NCBI RefSeq assembly: GCF_040869045.1
Contig: NW_027136915.1
Span: 124,001 to 188,000, forward strand
DNA length: 64,000 nt
Source of the DNA: Eurosta solidaginis
Lineage: Eukaryota; Arthropoda; Insecta; Diptera; Tephritidae
Reading direction: 5' to 3'
Positions 31,860 to 43,870 of the stretch are shown here, in pieces; within the stretch, counting starts at the first letter, position 1; every line of letters begins with the position of its first letter. A program made the translations under genes and the position numbers. The notes below the pieces were generated by a model, which was not told where the DNA came from, searched no databases, and was given only the letters and a program-made list of their open reading frames with translations.

Positions 31860-34048
31860 CGACCGGAAAAGCAAGAAGCCATACTTGACAGCATCAATAG
31901 CAAGCTAAATCTGTTAGCACTCAACAGTCGCAGTCGACCACGCGAACGTTCGCGAAGCGCAGCTAAGCGCACTAATACACCGTACGGCACGGCAAAGGTG
32001 GAACAATCTCAGGCTTGTTGGTATCATCGCCAATACCGAACGCAAGCTCGCAAGTGTCGCAGTCCTTGCGATTTTTCATCGAAAGCTACAAAGGCAACAA
32101 AAAACTGAACACTGCCACAACGGGCATTTTCGACGCTTGCGGCAAAATAAAATCATCAAACAATCGGTCCCAATGCGAATTAGAGGTAAAGTTTTCAGAA
32201 TTTATTAAATCTAAACGTTTTTTTATACCCGATAGGAAATCGAAGCAACTGTTCCTAATCAACACAGGAGCAGAGGTTTCTGTGATTCCCCCAACCCGGG
32301 CATGCCGTTTGTCAAATTTTAAAGGCAGCCCACTCTTCGCAGCTAATGGCACACCCATCAAAACATATGGTGTAACACAACGAACACTCGACTTAGGTCT
32401 CACACGAACATTTACGTGGGACTTCGTCATCGCAGAAACGAGGTACGCTATTATCGGCGTCGATTTCCTTCATCATTTCAACTTCATAGTAGACATCGCG
32501 AGCTCTATACTTATCGACAAGGCAGTACAAACGAACCCACCGCGCGTATGTAGCCTCGAACAGCCAACAATCAACGAGTGCCAAATTCCCAACGAAATCG
32601 CACATCTGCTCGGTGAGTTCGGTGAAATCACCGACATGAACGCACCAGCTCCTTCCAAAACTCAAACGGGTGTAACTCACTGCATCGAAACAAAGGGTCC
32701 ACCTGTCTTTGCCCGACCTAGACGACTCGCCCCAGACAAACTCAAAGCGGCAAAAGACGAGTTTGAATACTTAACCGGACTCGAAATTTGTCGCCCGTCT
32801 AAAAGTTCGTACGCTTCCCCACTACACATAGTAAAGAAGGCAAGTGGCGAGTGGCGACCATGTGGCGACTATCGCGCTCTCAACGCTCAAATAGTAACGG
32901 ATCGTTATCCACTGCCACATATACAAGACTTCACACACTTCCTATACCAAAAACGGGTTTTCAGCAAAATTGACCTGAACCGCGCTTATCACCAAATTCC
33001 AATCGAGCCCAGCGACATCCCGAAAATGGCAACAACCACGCCATTCGGGCTATTTGAGTTTACGCACATGACATTTGGTCTGTGCAATGCTGCACAAACA
33101 TTCCAACGGTTCATGCATGCTGTTTTTCGAGAACTGGAATTTGTTTTTGCTTACATCGATGACGTGTGCATCGTTTCAGAAAGTGTTGATGAACATAAAA
33201 TCCAATTGCAACAAGTTTTTGAATGTTTTTTGGCAATTTCACTTGACTATTAACCTCAAAAAATGCAAATTCATGCAATATCAGATAGATTTTCTCGGGC
33301 ACGTTGTAACAGCGGAAGGCATTAAACCATTGCCTGAAAAAGTGCAAGCCATCATAAATTTTCCACTCCCCAAAGTTGCCAAAGAACTAGGGCGATTCTT
33401 GGCGATGATCAACTTTTACCGCCGTTTCATTCCTAATGCAGTACGTCATCAAATACCTTTAATCACTTTAATTCCGGGGAACCGAAAAAACGATAACACT
33501 CCTATTAAATTCAACGACGAAACGACGAACCATTTTAATGAGTGGAAGAAGCAACTGGCAAACGCAACCCTCCTCGTTCACCCAGCGACAAACGCTAAAA
33601 TATCGTTGTGTACAGACCCAGCGATACTGCTATTGGTGCTGCACTCCACCAAATCATTAATAATAATCTCAAGCCACTGGCATTTTATAGCAAAAAGTTG
33701 ACCGATACCCAACGGAGGTATAGCACCTACGACTGGGAGTTGCTCGCAATATATATGGCCATGAAGCACTTTCGTTGCTTTTTAGAGGGGAGGCCTTTCG
33801 AGATACGAACCGACCATAAACCACTCGTTTACGCATTTAAACAAAAACCAGAAAAGGCGTCACCACGGCAGCTGCGACAACTAGATTTTATCGGGAAATT
33901 TACCACGACCATCGTTCACGTTTCTGGTATTGAAAATACAACCGCCGACGCACTGTCGCGTATAGAAGCAATCGAGCCAATAACCATCGACTTCAATCAT
34001 ATCGCCGAACAGCAAACGAAATGTCCGGAATTAAAAACACTAATATAA
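31860..34048 (+). pseudogene. Gypsy protease, RT and RNase H, frameshifted
   Basis: Protease: [15 protein letters not shown] at about 32250-32295, where the catalytic DTG is NTG (codon 32261-32263); [10 protein letters not shown] follows. [43 protein letters not shown] and the catalytic FAYIDD, which is intact. A frameshift at about 33235 moves to KFMQYQIDFLGHVVTAEGI and YRRFIP. A second shift near 33625 leads to RNase H (GAALHQI, STYDWELLAIYMAMKHFR, EIRTDHKPL, ADALSRIEA), ending at 34048. Confidence 0.85.
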
Positions 34049-34066
34049 GGTAATACTTCCCTCCAA

Positions 34067-35103
34067 TTGAAATGGATACGCTTACCAGACACGAAATATA
34101 AAATCTGCTGCGATGTCTCCACGGCAGAAGTACGTCCATTCATAGCAAAATCATTCCGTACGAATATCATCGAAAAGATGCATGGTATATCGCACGGTGG
34201 TGTTCGAGCAACCACCAAGCTCATCAAGGCACGCTTCGTCTGGCCGAACATGGGAAAGGAAATAGCGAACATAGTTCAACGATCCCTCAGCTGCCAACGA
34301 TCTAAGGTTAGAAAACACGTCCGATCTCCGTTACAGCCAATACCGTTACCATCAACCAGGTTTGAGCACATTAATGTGGAAATAATAGCTCCATTACCAC
34401 CATCTAACGATTACCAGTACTGCATCACGATCATTGACAGGTACACTCGCTGGCCTGAGGCAATACCGATTCACGACATATGCGCAGAAACAGTAGCCAA
34501 AAAACTAGTAAACATTTGGTTCTCACGATTTGGTATACCAACGCGCATCACTGCCGACCAAGGAAGGCAGTCTTCAAGGAGCTGTCACGCATGCTAGGCA
34601 TAACACATCTGCGTACAACAGCATATCATCCACAGGCGAAAGGAATCACCGAACGATGGCATCGAACCCTCAAAACTGCAATTACGTGTATCGAACGAAA
34701 TGATTGGGTTGATCATCTACCTATATTGCTACTAGGCCTTAGCTCTGCATTTAAACCTGACATCAGAACCACAGTTGCGCAACTCGTTTACGGCACTAAT
34801 CTACGGTTACCAGGTCAGTTTTTTAATGACAGCGACAACCACATACCGCAATCAGATTTCGCTAAACAGCTCACAGATATAATGCAGAAGGTACACCAAA
34901 GTCAAACGGCAAATCACGACGCTACGAAAGCTTTTGTATTCAGCAAATTAGCCGACGCAACTCATGTATTCGTGCGCAACGAAAAAACCAGACCAGCATA
35001 TCAACCGCCGTACGATGGCCCGTATCTCGAAGTTTCTACACACCTAAAGTATTTTAACGTCGATATAAATCACAATCGAGTAAATATATCTATAAATAGA
35101 TAA
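34067..35103 (+). pseudogene. Gypsy integrase, frameshifted
   Basis: HH-CC-like region ([28 protein letters not shown]). The core reads [13 protein letters not shown], where the first catalytic Asp appears as Glu, then [14 protein letters not shown] and the second Asp in ITADQG. A small deletion changes frame near 34565. The Glu is in KGITERWHRTLK. The C-terminal region (YDGPYLEV) ends at 35103. Inactive by frameshift and probably by the Asp-to-Glu change. Confidence 0.82.
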
Positions 35104-35115
35104 AAACCCGCATTT

Positions 35116-35346
35116 ATGGAAGTACAACAACAACGTACGCAATCGCCGACAGTCATAACACCGCAAAGCTCAACCCAAGGAGCTGCAGCAACACCATCAC
35201 CAGATAAACCAGACATCCCATCTCAAACGATTCCAATCGCTCAGAATTCCACCCAAGCGACCAGCTCATCGACGATCACCACAAATGAAACGCCTACTAA
35301 TAGCCGCGGTCGCAAACTAAGACTTCCCGTCCGTTTCAGGACGTAA
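35116..35346 (+). CDS. Gln/Thr/Ser-rich C-terminal tail ORF of gypsy pol
   Basis: 76 codons directly after integrase, low complexity, ending GRKLRLPVRFRT, the basic [RK]-x-P-x-R-[FY] ending usual for gypsy pol tails. It was probably once continuous with integrase: the stop at 35101 and a short gap separate them. Confidence 0.5.
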   Translation: MEVQQQRTQSPTVITPQSSTQGAAATPSPDKPDIPSQTIPIAQNSTQATSSSTITTNETPTNSRGRKLRLPVRFRT

Positions 35347-35360
35347 AGTCTGGGGGGACC

Positions 35361-35684
35361 TCTGTGGCAACCTAAACAATCGAACTACGCTGGTAACCCA
35401 GCAAAAGCGAAAGAACGAAACAAAACGAAATACAAGTGCACTTAGCAAAAAGAAGAAAAAGTTTTCAATCATTATATCATCTCGTCATCGAAATGCCGGC
35501 ACGCGTATTCAAATTCGACACCAAATATTCACATTAAATTTATACCTTTATTAAATAATTAGATTTCCTTACTTTTAGTGAATAGCAAGTAAATGAATTA
35601 AAATTGTCTTAGTGTAGTAAGCATTTACAAAGTGAATTAAAGTAAACACATAAAAGCCTTAAACTCGTAGATTCATTATCCCCA
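35361..35684 (+). repeat. 3' LTR of the gypsy element
   Basis: 324 bp, preceded by the polypurine tract at 35352-35359 and followed by TACTT. Its second base is C where the left copy has G. Confidence 0.9.
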
Positions 35685-35689
35685 TACTT

Positions 35690-36031
35690 GGTTTTTATTA
35701 ATAAAATCGCGCTGTTGGTACGCCGGGAAGTTAAACTATGTGTAATTTCCCTAATTGTGCAAAAAACAAAAAATTGAACTCAAACCACGTACCTTTGTGC
35801 CTTTGTTTGACCACTCGTGTTTGTTTGCTGGTGTAGTGCTTGTCGCTTTTGAAACGCTGTGAGGTGATGAGATATTGATGGTTGCTTTTGCTGCTAACGG
35901 CTAGCTTTTGAAACGCTTTTGTGTGTTTATAGCTTTGATTTACTGTGCTTATAGCTTTGATTTACTCTGGTTATCCAGTTGGTCGCTGGTAATTAAGTCG
36001 TTTCTATAATAATTCTGGCGTACTAGGACCA
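35690..36031 (-). other. BEL element C leader, right part with primer-binding site
   Basis: It continues the leader interrupted by the gypsy element and matches 19903-20237. The minus strand next to the LTR reads TGGTCCTAGTACGCCAGAAT, two changes from the primer-binding site of element A. Confidence 0.7.
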
Positions 36032-36542
36032 TGAAAAAACCTATTGGGGCTTCGATAGCTCTCTAGTAATTTCCCAAGGGGTTTTTGCGCTCGTTGAAAA
36101 AAGAGAAAAAAGGAAAAGAACACACAGCAGATTAAATTCTTGAATTTAACAAACTAATAATTTGATTTCAAAGCGAATTCACAATGTGTATTTCACTTAC
36201 GGTATTTAGGCTAAGTTATACAAAAGAAATGAAAATCTTACCTATAACAAGGCTGATGGCTGCAGTTGTAACGGAGGTTTCCAAAAAAGAAGTGGAAGAG
36301 TTTCGTTCTTATAGAACGCTTTCACCCCCTCAATTCATCCGAAAGCGGTTTTGAGGGTGATTGAACGAAAGTAAGTTAAATTGGAAAGTCGCGCACCAAC
36401 ACATACACATACCTGCACGGACATATGTAGCCGTTGGTGTTAGTGCGCGAAAGTATGGTTAGAAGCAAACACAGATAGTTCACATTAGGCTGGGTCACCA
36501 TTGGCCGTGCTCATCCTTGGGTTTAGCTTGATGTCCTAAACA
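36032..36542 (-). repeat. 5' LTR of BEL element C
   Basis: 511 bp, TGAAAAAACC to CCTAAACA. It is followed by ATAGC and a DINE-like unit, exactly the right-hand context of the solo LTR at 1882-2393. Confidence 0.9.
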
Positions 36543-36990
36543 ATAGCTGTTAAAAAGGGGTAGAAATTGCGAAAACTTTCGTATCTGAACAACCGGTTGT
36601 ATGAGATATATACTATATATTCCACCGACCTCTATGATTTTTTCAGACAACAATATATGCTATATACGTAAGCATTTGGTGAAATTTGAAGCTTCTAGCT
36701 GTTAAAATTGGGCTGAAATTGCGCAAAGTTTCTAACCTTAACAATCAGTTGTTTGAGATATATACTATGTATACCACCGATCCGTATGATTTTTCAGACA
36801 ACAATATATGCTATACACGTAATCATTTAGTGAAATTTGAAGCATCTAGTTGTTAAAATGGGGCAGAAATTGCGCAACGTTTCTTATCTGAACAATCGGT
36901 TGTGTGAGATATATACTATGTATACCACCGATCTGTATGATTTTTCAGACAACAATACATGCTATACACGTAAGCATTTGGTGCAATTGT
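36543..36990 (+). repeat. DINE-like tandem array, about 150-bp period
   Basis: Three imperfect units share agctgttaaaatggggcag, ttcttatctgaacaatcggt, gatatatactatgtatacca, tgattttttcagacaacaat and acgtaagcatttggtgaaat. Successive agctgttaaaa words are at about 36546, 36698 and 36849. No coding potential. Confidence 0.8.
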
Positions 36991-37256
36991 AAAAAAAATA
37001 TATATACGAAGGCTCAGATTTCTGGGCTCACCCTTCTTCGACAGCCTGGCAGAGGTTGGGAGGGTGGACGTCTCGCTTCTTCTTTGGTTCATCAGGGAAA
37101 GCAAGTGGTGCGTTGAGGACCGCTACGAGGTAATGGGGCTAAACGAATTGCCGCCACTATGCACTTACTGAGGCACTCACAATGGACAAAAATGTCTCCG
37201 AGTGGAAGTGTAGGTATCGCCCACGCACGCCCTCTTAACCTAACCTAACCTAACCT
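36991..37256 (+). mobile_element. 5'-truncated LINE 3' end with (AACCT)n tail
   Basis: A short frame (LRFLGSPFFDSLAEVGRVDV, then LLLWFIRESKWC and stop near 37168) reads as the C-terminus of a LINE reverse transcriptase. A 3' UTR shared with 2904-2984 follows, then four AACCT units. The insertion is in the DINE-like array. Confidence 0.6.
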
Positions 37257-37587
37257 ATATATATATATATATATATATACTATATGTATATACTATATAT
37301 ACCATCATAAATATATTATATATATCACCGATCTCTATGATTTTTTCACACAAAAATATATACTACATACGTATCCTATCGGTGAAATTTGAAGCTCATA
37401 GCTGTTAAAATGGGGTAGAAATTGTGAAAAGTTTCTTATCTGAACAACCGGTTGTATGAGATATATACTATATATACCACCGATCTCCGTGATTTTTTCA
37501 GATACCAATATATGCTATATACGTAAGCATTTAGTGAGATTTGAAGCTTCTAGCTGTTAAAATGGGGCTGAAATTGCGAAAATATAT
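37257..37587 (+). repeat. TA microsatellite and DINE-like units
   Basis: TA-rich run to about 37320, then two DINE-like units ending gggctgaaattgcgaaaa at about 37584. The same words reappear at 47274, on the far side of LINE-L. Confidence 0.75.
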
Positions 37588-38159
37588 ATATATATATATG
37601 ATTTAAAAGTATTTTTGAAAATTGCAAAACCGGTTGATGCTGTTAAGCTTCAGAAAGACATTGATAGCTTAGAAGTATGGTGCTTTAATTTTCGGCTTTC
37701 TTTAAATATCAAAAAGTGTTTTAAAGTCACTTATGCGAAAACTCTTAATATCTTACATTTCCCATTCCCTATTACACAGTTCGGATGAAATTATAGATTT
37801 TGGTGTAATTTTTTCTAGTAACTTCTCTTTCAATAGACATATTGGTCACATTATTTCGAAAGCTTATTCAGTATTTGGATTTGTTAGGCGCAATAGTTCA
37901 ATTTTTGTGACCCTTATACTCTCAAGTTTTGTACACGGCGTTTGTTCGTTCTAATTTGGAATACGCTGCTTTTATATGGAGGACAAGTCGCAAAAACTAC
38001 GTTAAAAGGATTGGACGGGTCCAACAAGTTTATCTCAAATATGCTTTACATTCTATGAATTTTGATGAACCAATTCCATCTTATGAATCTCGCCTGCTTT
38101 TGATAAATTTAAAAACGTTGGAAGCCAGACGAACGGTTCTCTCGCTTTCCTTTGTTTCA
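37588..38159 (+). pseudogene. LINE-L (CR1-like) RT C-terminal region, left part
   Basis: After a TA run the sequence encodes VDAVKLQKDIDSLEVWC and RLSLNIKKC, then FSFNRHIGHIISKAYSVFGFV and AFVRSNLEYAAFIW, with frame changes near 37740 and 37930. These are the region just after the RT palm of CR1-group LINEs. It ends at the LTR of the element at 38160; the continuation is at about 47086-47270. Related to LINE-K (SKLEYATFIW). Confidence 0.72.
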
Positions 38160-39161
38160 AGTTAAGCAAGTCATATTGCTTATTCCAAATAAAACACAAA
38201 CTTTATTTTATATGAGTTAATCACTTTTATTTAATAAATTAAATTGGTTGCTTTGCAATCTTATTTTACTTCCAAAGAAGAACTGCCTTTGAAGGGCGAT
38301 GATACCGCCTTAAATACCCTTGTGATCAGCGGTATTCACCTGTTGATGTTTTTGTGCAGAAAAAGGTCGTTATGATGCTATTGCTAGCAACTTAGCAACA
38401 GAATTGTATTGCTTCGGAAGTGCATCAGTCATATCAAGGCATAACCTGTTGTACCGCTGGCCTACCTACCAAGCTCGTCAACCAAACTTTGCTTGCTATG
38501 CAGTGGGTGGTAAAGCGAGCAATGCTTATGTGCTGTATGCCCATCATGTTGTTATGCAAAATAGGTCGCTTTGATGTTATTGCTAGCGACCTAGCAACAG
38601 AGTTGTGCTGATCAGACGCACATCACTTCATATCGCGGCGTAGGCTGCGGGCCTACCTGACAAGCTTGTCAACCAAGCTTTGCTTGCTATGCAGTTGGTG
38701 GTAAAGCAGGCAATGCTTATGTGCTGCATGCCCAGCCTGCAGTTGCTAAGATAAGTGCAAGCGGCGATTACCCTTTGTTGTGATAATAAACGAGCTCACG
38801 CATATGATGTTGGTATGCTGATTATAATATTATATCTGGTTTGTTAGGCAAAGGCAGGTAGCGGGTTGTGGGTTGCTGTTGGGCTGCGTACCCAACTCGT
38901 GCAATTGTTGTTGCTATGCTGTGATGTCAGGCATTTAGGCAAGTTATGTTTCTAATGTAGTTGGATTGGATTGTTGGTAAGCTGCATCAACTGACTATTG
39001 ACGCTTTAGTTTTCTGTTGCCCTGGTATTGCCTATTTCTGCAGCAGGTTATATGCAAGGAAATTCCTTTGTTATGTAGGTGGTGGTATCATACCTTAACT
39101 TGCAGCAGGTTATATGCAAGGAAATGCCTTTGTTATGTAAGTGGTGGTATCATACTTAACT
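38160..39161 (-). repeat. 3' LTR of the 17.6-like element
   Basis: 1002 bp with inverted ends AGTTAAG and CTTAACT. The last 70 bases (gcagcaggttatatgcaagg to gtggtatcatac-cttaact) are duplicated in tandem. Very similar to 45947-46938. Confidence 0.88.
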
Positions 39162-40862
39162 CCTCCCCTTCTTAAGTTCGGAATGTCCCTGATACGACGA
39201 AATTATAAATACATACAGCTTAATCTAAAACTTATAACTATATCTTAAATGATTTTTTTGCAAGTGAATAAGTTTACTAATGACTTGTGGAAATGAAAAT
39301 TTTGGTATCAGATCGAAGTATTTTAAATCTTTTGGTTTGACATTTTGAGCAATATTAAGCTAAATATTTTATCTTTTGTTACTAAATTAAATAATAAACA
39401 TATCTTTACAACAATTTTGATTAGTATTTTTAAGGAAAATTTCATATTTTAGGTTTTTTTTTTTAAATTATAATATTCGGAGTGTTTTTTTTTTTATTTT
39501 GTTACTAATTCAAAAATAAAAGCATACGAATATTCCAGTAAAAAAATTGTTTTCTTTTATAGTTAGTCTTTTAAGTACAATTAAAAATGAATGTTTTATT
39601 TATATTCTTCATAGTAAACATTTAAGTAAAAAAAATTCTTTTTTATAATTAGCGTTTTTTAAGGACAATTCTAAACTTGTTTTTTCATTACATTCTTTAT
39701 ATTTTTTTACTAAATTACATACAGGTACATATAAACGTATCTGTGCGAAAATTTTATTGAGAAAAAGAAGTGTAGTTGTGTGGTTTTTATATTAGCGTTT
39801 TTAATGACAATTCAAAAGTTGTGTTTTAATAATATCTAATAATAACGAATTATCAAAAAAAAATTTGTTTTTATAACAATATATTTATAGTTTTTTCACT
39901 AAATTAAATATATAGAAAAAAAAATTAGTTGTTTAGTTTTTATAATTATAATTCAAAATTTGTTTTGTAATTACTTTATTAATTCTTGAATTAAATATAT
40001 TTCTAAAAAAATTTTAATTAGCGTTTTCGAGGACAATTCAAAATTTGTTTGTTTTTTTTTATTATTTATAGTTTTGTTACTACGTTAAATATATGAACGT
40101 ACGAAAATTTCAATAAAAAAAAATGTATTTTTTATAATTAGCTTTTTAAGGACTACTCAGAATTTGGTTTTTAATTATATTATCAGAGCTTACACGTTCG
40201 CGTTGTTCTTGTACTCATTAAATATGACAACGGCAAAAGCCACGCTTGAACAAAAATGTATTAAGTGAAAATGTTTAACTTTTCATATATTTTTTTTACA
40301 AAGCTATTTATATTCGGCCAACAATATTCTGCCGTAGTTTGCTTTAATTAGCATATTTAGCACATTTTTGGGTCACTTAGGATATGTTAACAAAATTATA
40401 CGTGTCGTATGCATACGTATGATTTTTTTGGCTATTAAATACTTTTAATTAACAATTTAATAATAATGATTTGTAAAAATCCGGTGTCTTAGTAAAAATC
40501 TCTTCTATTCATTTTTTTAATAATGAATAAATTTTGGGCAATAAAAAAGATTTTTAAATATGATTTATTAAATTAAGTGCATGGTTTCTAAATTTTAATA
40601 ATCAATGTTAGGGAAATTAAAGCTGCGGTATGCACATGTACGTTTGTTTATATAATAATTTCCTCCCCTATTAAAAAAATATGATTTTTCAAACTTTTCA
40701 AATTATTCTAGCATAAATCTCAATTACTAGTAAAAAAATGTTATGGCAAATTTATAATGAAATATGTTTAAATCGAATTTGATTAACACTAGCTTTGGTG
40801 CGAACAGTAGAATTCGGTGGAAAAAATTTTGTTTTTAACAGTTGGCATTTTGTGATAAAATT
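39162..40862 (-). other. AT-rich 3' region with degenerate repeat
   Basis: This lies where an envelope gene would be in an errantivirus, but no frame longer than about 50 codons exists on either strand. A degenerate word, tataattagcgtttttaagg then acaattcaaaatttg, recurs about six times (near 39424, 39561, 39646, 39793, 40015 and 40134). A polypurine tract sits at its left end. Confidence 0.55.
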
Positions 40863-41735
40863 TTACCTTAAATTATCTTTATGGACTTTTTTGTCATTTA
40901 TTAGGACAGTTGTACCCAAATCTTTTTGAACTGTATTGTCAACGTACACCTTATTTAACTTATTCCCTAAACGTTTATTGCGGCGAACATATACTTTTTC
41001 ACCTTCTTGAAATATTTTCTGATTGTTACTTCCTTTTTTAACGATATCATCTTGGGCAGTAGTAAGTGCTGCTTTAACTATGTCAAGATGATCTTTGGTG
41101 AAATCATTAATAATATCAATTGGTTTTGAATTTACAGTCGAATGTATGGAATTGTTATATTTATATGTTGCAAGTAAGATTACTTCTTTAATATCTGTAA
41201 TATTTTGTTCGGCTGTTATGCATCGAGCGATTTCTGTTAGCGTTGAATGCACTCTTTCGATTTGGCCATTACTTTTACTGTGTAAGAGTGGTATGAAAAA
41301 TTGTTCAATATTGAAATAATATTTTAACATATTAGATATTGTATTCGAATGAAGAGATTTTTCATTATCGGACACGATTGTTTTGGTTTTTTTGAACTTA
41401 TTCAATATTATTAATAAAGCCGTTTTAATATCAGTCGTTGATCTGGTTTAAATGGGAATCGTAATTGCAAATTTGGAAAATTTATCTATGCAGGTAAAGA
41501 AGTGAAATTTCTCAACAGAGAAAATATCTACATGGAGGATTTCACCGGGATATTCTGAAATTGGTGTTTGGCCTATATCAGTTTTTATTGGGTGTCTATT
41601 ATATTTATTTTCCAGGCATGTTTTACAGTTTTTAGCTATTGTTAATAAAGTTTTCTTTATATATGGAAAAAAATATTCAGATATCAATTGTTTATAGTTT
41701 TCTTGGATTGAGCGATGGGCTCTGTTGTGCTCCAT
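40863..41735 (-). pseudogene. 17.6-like integrase, frameshifted
   Basis: 41735-41448 encodes the zinc region (HNRAHRSIQENYKQLI, CKTCLENKYN) and the first catalytic Asp (LHVDIFSVEKF). A stop and frame change near 41450-41405 follows. 41405-40863 carries the second Asp (IVSDNEKSL) and the Glu (GQIERVHSTLTE), then a C-terminal domain ending VHKDNLR. Catalytic residues survive but the frame is broken. Confidence 0.83.
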
Positions 41736-41750
41736 AGTAGCAGTTTCGAT

Positions 41751-43034
41751 TTAGTCTTCCTTTTTTGTTAGGTCTATTACCAATTTCTCTGTGTGGATGA
41801 ATCTTATGCCTGGGAAGTTTGACAGGAGTAACGACTGCACTCTTGCTAAGGTTTCGAGATCGCAACAGGTTCCGTTTACTACATTTGGGTTAACTTTTTT
41901 CCGGATTGTTTGTAGAAGATATTCCGCAGTTTTAAAGTGTATGGTGTGTCTAAGGAGTTTTTGGAAAAAAATTTTGGTGAACTTGCTGTTAACCTCGGAT
42001 GGTAACAGCACCAATTGGGCTCTAAATTGATTGACAGGGTGTTTGATTGATTTAATTGTATGAGAAAAGGAAATTTCACTATGAACTGTGTCATCTGTGT
42101 CGTCAAGGTTATGAATATATTGACGCGAAAGTGCATCAGCTACTTTGTTGTCTTTTCCGGGCTTATAAAAATATTTCGGCGCGAATGAGTTTATGAATGC
42201 AGTCCATCTTTTGATTTTGGAATTTGGATTTTTATCCGACATGGCAAATGTGAGGGGCTGATGATCAGTGAAGATATGTATATTTTTAATACCGTATAGG
42301 TAATGCCTTAACTTTTGGAATGCCCAAACTATAGCTAAAAGTTTGCGTTCATTTGTAGCATAATTCTCTTCAGCCTTAGACAGTGTACGAGATATCATCG
42401 TAATAGGTTTGCCGTTTTGTGAAAGTACAGCTCCTAGGGCTACGAATGAGGCATCGGTTGTTATCTCAAATGGCTTAGAGTAGTCTGGATGCTGAAGAAG
42501 GACGTCTTCCGAGGCCAAAATAGTTTTTAATTTATTTAAGGCCTTGACTGCTTCGTCATCAAAGGAGATGTTAACTTTTTTAGACTTTCGACTGCCAACG
42601 TGGCCATTATCGCCTCTTAAATATTTTTTGAGAGCTTTTGATATATGCGCATAGTCTTTTATAAACCTGCGGTAATAGCCGGAAAGACCCAAAAAGGACC
42701 GCAGCGATCTCAACGACTTTGGCTGTTGGTAATTAAGGATGGCATCTACTTTGCTAGGACATGTGTGGATTCCTCTGTGTGAGACTGTGAAACCCAAAAA
42801 CTCGACTTCACTTTTAAAAAATTTTGATTTTTCTAACGATACCCGCATTTCCGCTAGTTCAATTTTTTTCAATATGGTATCGACATGCTTGTAATGAGAG
42901 CTGTCATCGGGTGAAAAAGTGATGATATTATCAACGTAAACGTGACATATTTTCCCGATGTCATCGCGCAAAATGTCGTCAATTGTCCTTTGAAATATGC
43001 TCGGTGCATTTTCAAACCAAAGGGCAAACGACAA
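41751..43034 (-). pseudogene. 17.6-like RT (C-terminal part) and RNase H
   Basis: The 427-codon frame starts within the RT palm (FENAPSIFQRTIDDIL). The catalytic YVDD is YVDN (codon 42927-42929), followed by FLGFTVSHRGI and LSGYYRRFI. RNase H: FEITTDASFVALGAVLS, ENYATNERKLLAIVWAF, IFTDHQPLTFA and VADALSRQY. The RT fingers between this piece and the upstream one are deleted. Confidence 0.85.
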
Positions 43035-43052
43035 AACTCATATTAGCGGTTT

Positions 43053-43870
43053 TTAACGCTGAATGCAGTTTTGCACCTGTCTTTCTCTGAAAGAAAAATC
43101 TGTAGTATCGGGAATAGGATATTTGTCAGATGTAGTGTATTCATTTAGTTTCCGGAAATCGATAACCATTCTTAAATTTAGATTTCCGTCGTCGTCTAAA
43201 CCTTTCTTTGAAACTACATGGACAGGGAAATTATAGGGTGAATAGGATTTTCTTATAATGCCGTCTTTAAGCAGAGATTCAATTTCATTGTTAACAAAAT
43301 TTCTTACCGAGATTGGGTAAGGGTAGCTTCTTGAATAAATTGGCTTATCAGTTAAAGTGTCTATTGTTGCGATAACATTTGTGTTATATGGGAGAGCTTT
43401 ATTGGGATTCGCAAACGCATTCGAACTACGCTGCTTCAATATTTTGATACTACAGGGTTCGTCAAGAGTTTTAGTTTGGGCCATGTTTACTTCTTGGCAT
43501 TGAAAAAAGTTAAGTTTCTCTTTTCCGTTTTTGTGGAAAATGAGACCAACTTTAGTGTTAATATTTGCCTCAATATCTTTTAACAAATCATACCCAATGA
43601 TTCCATAAAAAGTATCTAATTGGGGAAGTATAAAAAATGTAGCAGTCGATCCCAGGATATTTACTTTACATTTCTCAAAAATTTTATTTACGCCATTAAT
43701 ATATCTCAATTGAAAGGGCTAATTTATTGGGGTTATACCTTTCAAGAAGTTATATGTTTTTATGTAATTTTTCGCTGTTCCCGTATCTACTAAAATTTTA
43801 AGAACTTGCCCATTTGGTAACGTTCGGGTAATGAAGGGCAAGTTGGACCTAAGCATAAAAAAATAGATCT
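43053..43870 (-). pseudogene. 17.6-like protease and RT N-terminus
   Basis: Protease begins near 43840 with intact KILVDTGTAKNYI, then a stop at about 43719. The frame 43709-43053 continues TFYGIIGYDLLKDIEANI, then RT: SRSYPYPISVRNFVNNEI, SPYNFPVHVVSKKG and LRMVIDFRKLNEYT, ending at a frame change (FSFRERQVQ) where roughly 60 residues of RT are missing. Confidence 0.8.

Larger units (their letters stand above)
30636..35684 (+). mobile_element. Ty3/gypsy element in BEL-C leader
   Basis: Two 324-bp LTRs bound a 4.4-kb interior. The flanks carry TACTT (30631-30635 and 35685-35689), and the uninterrupted site is visible in element A near 19898. After the left LTR comes a TGGTGACCCCGAA primer-binding site (about 30965), and before the right LTR the polypurine run GGGGGGACC. 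Order is gag, protease, RT, RNase H, integrase, short 3' ORF; no envelope gene is seen. At least four frame changes make it defective, although the LTRs are nearly identical. Confidence 0.9.
22340..36542 (-). mobile_element. BEL/Pao element C, same family as A, with nested elements
   Basis: Reading right to left: 5' LTR (36032-36542), leader split by a gypsy element (30636-35684), gag split by LINE-J copy 2 (25451-29289), protease, RT and RNase H. It ends at about 22340, in the link before integrase, so integrase and 3' LTR are missing. Similarity to element A at 11818-13815 and 17367-19340 is very high. Confidence 0.88.

Noticed and set aside
39162..40862. Envelope gene of an errantivirus
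   Set aside because: No readable frame, signal peptide or fusion-protein motif on either strand; only AT-rich repeats.
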